Assembly: GCF_002952215.1 (NCBI RefSeq)
Contig: NZ_CP022600.1
Coordinates: 496,001 to 560,000 of the forward strand
Length of the DNA stretch: 64,000 nt
Reading direction: 5' to 3'
DNA from: Porphyrobacter sp. HT-58-2
GTDB lineage: Bacteria; Pseudomonadota; Alphaproteobacteria; Sphingomonadales; Sphingomonadaceae
A program made the translations under genes and the position numbers. A model generated the notes under the pieces. That model worked only from the letters and a program-made list of their open reading frames with translations. It ran no database searches and had not been told where the DNA came from. This document shows, one piece after another, positions 63,019 to 64,000 of this stretch. Within the stretch, counting starts at the first letter, position 1; each line of letters opens with the position of its first letter.

Positions 63019-64000
63019 AGCGGTTTGCGAGCTGTGGCCTGAGCGCCCTTGCCGTTTTCACTGCCATCACCGCCCCGGCGATGGCGCAGGACGTGACCAT
63101 CACCAACGCCCGGCTGGTGCTGGGCGATGGCGGTGCGCCGATCGACAATGGCACCGTGGTGGTGCGTGGGGGCAGTGTGGTCTATGCTGGCCCGGCAAGC
63201 GGCGCTCCGGCGGGCGGCACGGCGGTGGACGCCAAGGGCGCGTGGGTCACCCCCGGCCTGTTTGCCACCTTGACCACGCTGGGTCTCGCCGATGTTTCGG
63301 CGGTGGGCGAAAGCAACGACATCACCGCTGGCGGTGCGCCTTTCAGCGCGGCGCTGGATGCGGCGACGAGCATCAACCCGACGTCGCAGCACATCCTCGT
63401 CCACAAGGCCGCCGGGATAACCCGCGCCGCGACGACGATGCGCCCTTCGGGCTCGATCTTTGCCGGGCAGGGTGCGATCATCGACCTTGATGGCGATCCG
63501 CGCCCGGTGATTCAGGCGCGCGCCTTCCAGATGATCAATCTCGGCGAAGGCGGAGCCGCCCGCGCCGGTGGCAGCCGCCCGGCGGCGCATGCGCTGCTGC
63601 GCGCTGCCTTGCGCGAGGCGCAGGCGCTGGCGGGCAAACCCGGCCTGCCAGAGACCACGGAAATCGCCAAGGGCGACGACGTGCTGCTCAGCCGGTTCGA
63701 TGCCGAGGCGCTGGTGCCGGTGGTGACAGGGCGGCAGAAACTCTACGTCGAAGTGGACCGCATGGCCGATATCCGCGCCGTGCTGGCTCTGAAGCAGGAA
63801 TATCCCCGCCTTGATCTGGTGCTGGTCGGCGCGACCGAAGGCTGGCTGGTGGCGCGTGACATTGCTGCGGCAGGCGTACCGGTGATTGCCAACGGGTTGA
63901 CCGACCTGCCCGAGACTTTCGAGCAATTGGGCGCGACCCAGTCCAATGCCGGCCGGTTGGCCCGTGCCGGGGTGAAGGTGGCGATCAATGCTTCGACCAT
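63015..64000 (+). CDS. Amidohydrolase-like protein lacking HxH (partial, runs off window)
   Basis: At least 328 residues, open at the window end. Signal peptide MKRFASCGLSALAVFTAITA (cleaved near AMA-QD). The N-terminal composite domain VTITNARLVLGDGGAPIDNG leads into VTPGLFATLTTLGL, exactly where amidohydrolases carry the HxH metal ligands; here the site reads TLT. It is therefore probably non-catalytic or uses other ligands. ATGA overlap with the complete amidohydrolase suggests the two form a complex. Confidence 0.85.
   Translation, partial: MKRFASCGLSALAVFTAITAPAMAQDVTITNARLVLGDGGAPIDNGTVVVRGGSVVYAGPASGAPAGGTAVDAKGAWVTPGLFATLTTLGLADVSAVGESNDITAGGAPFSAALDAATSINPTSQHILVHKAAGITRAATTMRPSGSIFAGQGAIIDLDGDPRPVIQARAFQMINLGEGGAARAGGSRPAAHALLRAALREAQALAGKPGLPETTEIAKGDDVLLSRFDAEALVPVVTGRQKLYVEVDRMADIRAVLALKQEYPRLDLVLVGATEGWLVARDIAAAGVPVIANGLTDLPETFEQLGATQSNAGRLARAGVKVAINAST

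Noticed and set aside
1..64000. CRISPR array, prophage or insertion sequence
   Set aside because: No regularly spaced repeats, cas genes, phage structural genes, transposases or target-site duplications were seen.

Overview
The window looks like a chromosomal segment of a sphingomonad-type alphaproteobacterium, most likely Erythrobacteraceae (Erythrobacter/Porphyrobacter group). The evidence is uniformly high GC, a PopZ-family protein next to a TolC-type channel, an UrcA-family protein, a CYP153-type P450, a 1572-residue NAD-glutamate dehydrogenase and a ThiS-ThiG fusion. I see no integrase, transposase, phage gene or CRISPR array. The content is mostly housekeeping genes in short, tightly coupled operons (many ATGA overlaps), with accessory metabolism between them. 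Genus-level assignment is inference. || Layout. 0-4 kb: thioesterase, DUF1491 protein, SleB-type hydrolase, exonuclease III, ErpA-type Fe-S carrier, CBS protein, small membrane protein. 4-9.3 kb (minus): pcm-like, tolC, popZ, an S9 peptidase and a 2Fe-2S ferredoxin; the peptidase carries a one-base frameshift at its catalytic His motif. 9.4-15 kb: fumarase, LytS/LytTR-type two-component pair, UrcA protein, metallophosphoesterase. 15-18.7 kb (minus): rplM-rpsI, then heme A synthase-cutA and an unknown secreted protein. 18.8-23.6 kb: MerC-like protein, ThiSG fusion, small regulators, murA and galU. 23.6-29 kb (minus): a YqiJ-YqiK pair and an acyl-CoA ligase/P450 pair. 29-34 kb (minus): M23 peptidase, DUF455 protein, Bcp peroxiredoxin, glnE. 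34-37 kb: M28 peptidase and agmatine deiminase. 37-40 kb (minus): TauE/SafE permease and thrS. 40-46 kb: membrane protein/XRE regulator/hydrolase operon, PhoD, hydrolase, TPR protein, flavin monooxygenase. 46-58 kb: NAD-GDH, ferredoxin reductase, queG, ABC-2 exporter, CYP153-type P450, msrB, PilZ protein. 58-64 kb: tRNA-Leu(UAA), ihfB, GntR regulator, POT transporter and a coupled amidohydrolase pair, the second running off the window. || The most notable signal is upstream of thrS. A 25-codon frame (40035-40112, minus) contains nine threonine codons, six of them consecutive. It is followed by two mutually exclusive GC-rich stems, one 9 bp and one 8 bp, in the arrangement of a classical ribosome-stalling attenuator. 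This predicts threonine-dependent attenuation of threonyl-tRNA synthetase. Other points are two probable single-base frameshifts at homopolymers (S9 peptidase and flotillin), paired operator-like repeats in front of an XRE operon, an internal Gly-Gly in the ThiSG fusion, several long hairpins and dispersed palindromic repeats, and an amidohydrolase-like protein lacking the usual HxH metal site.
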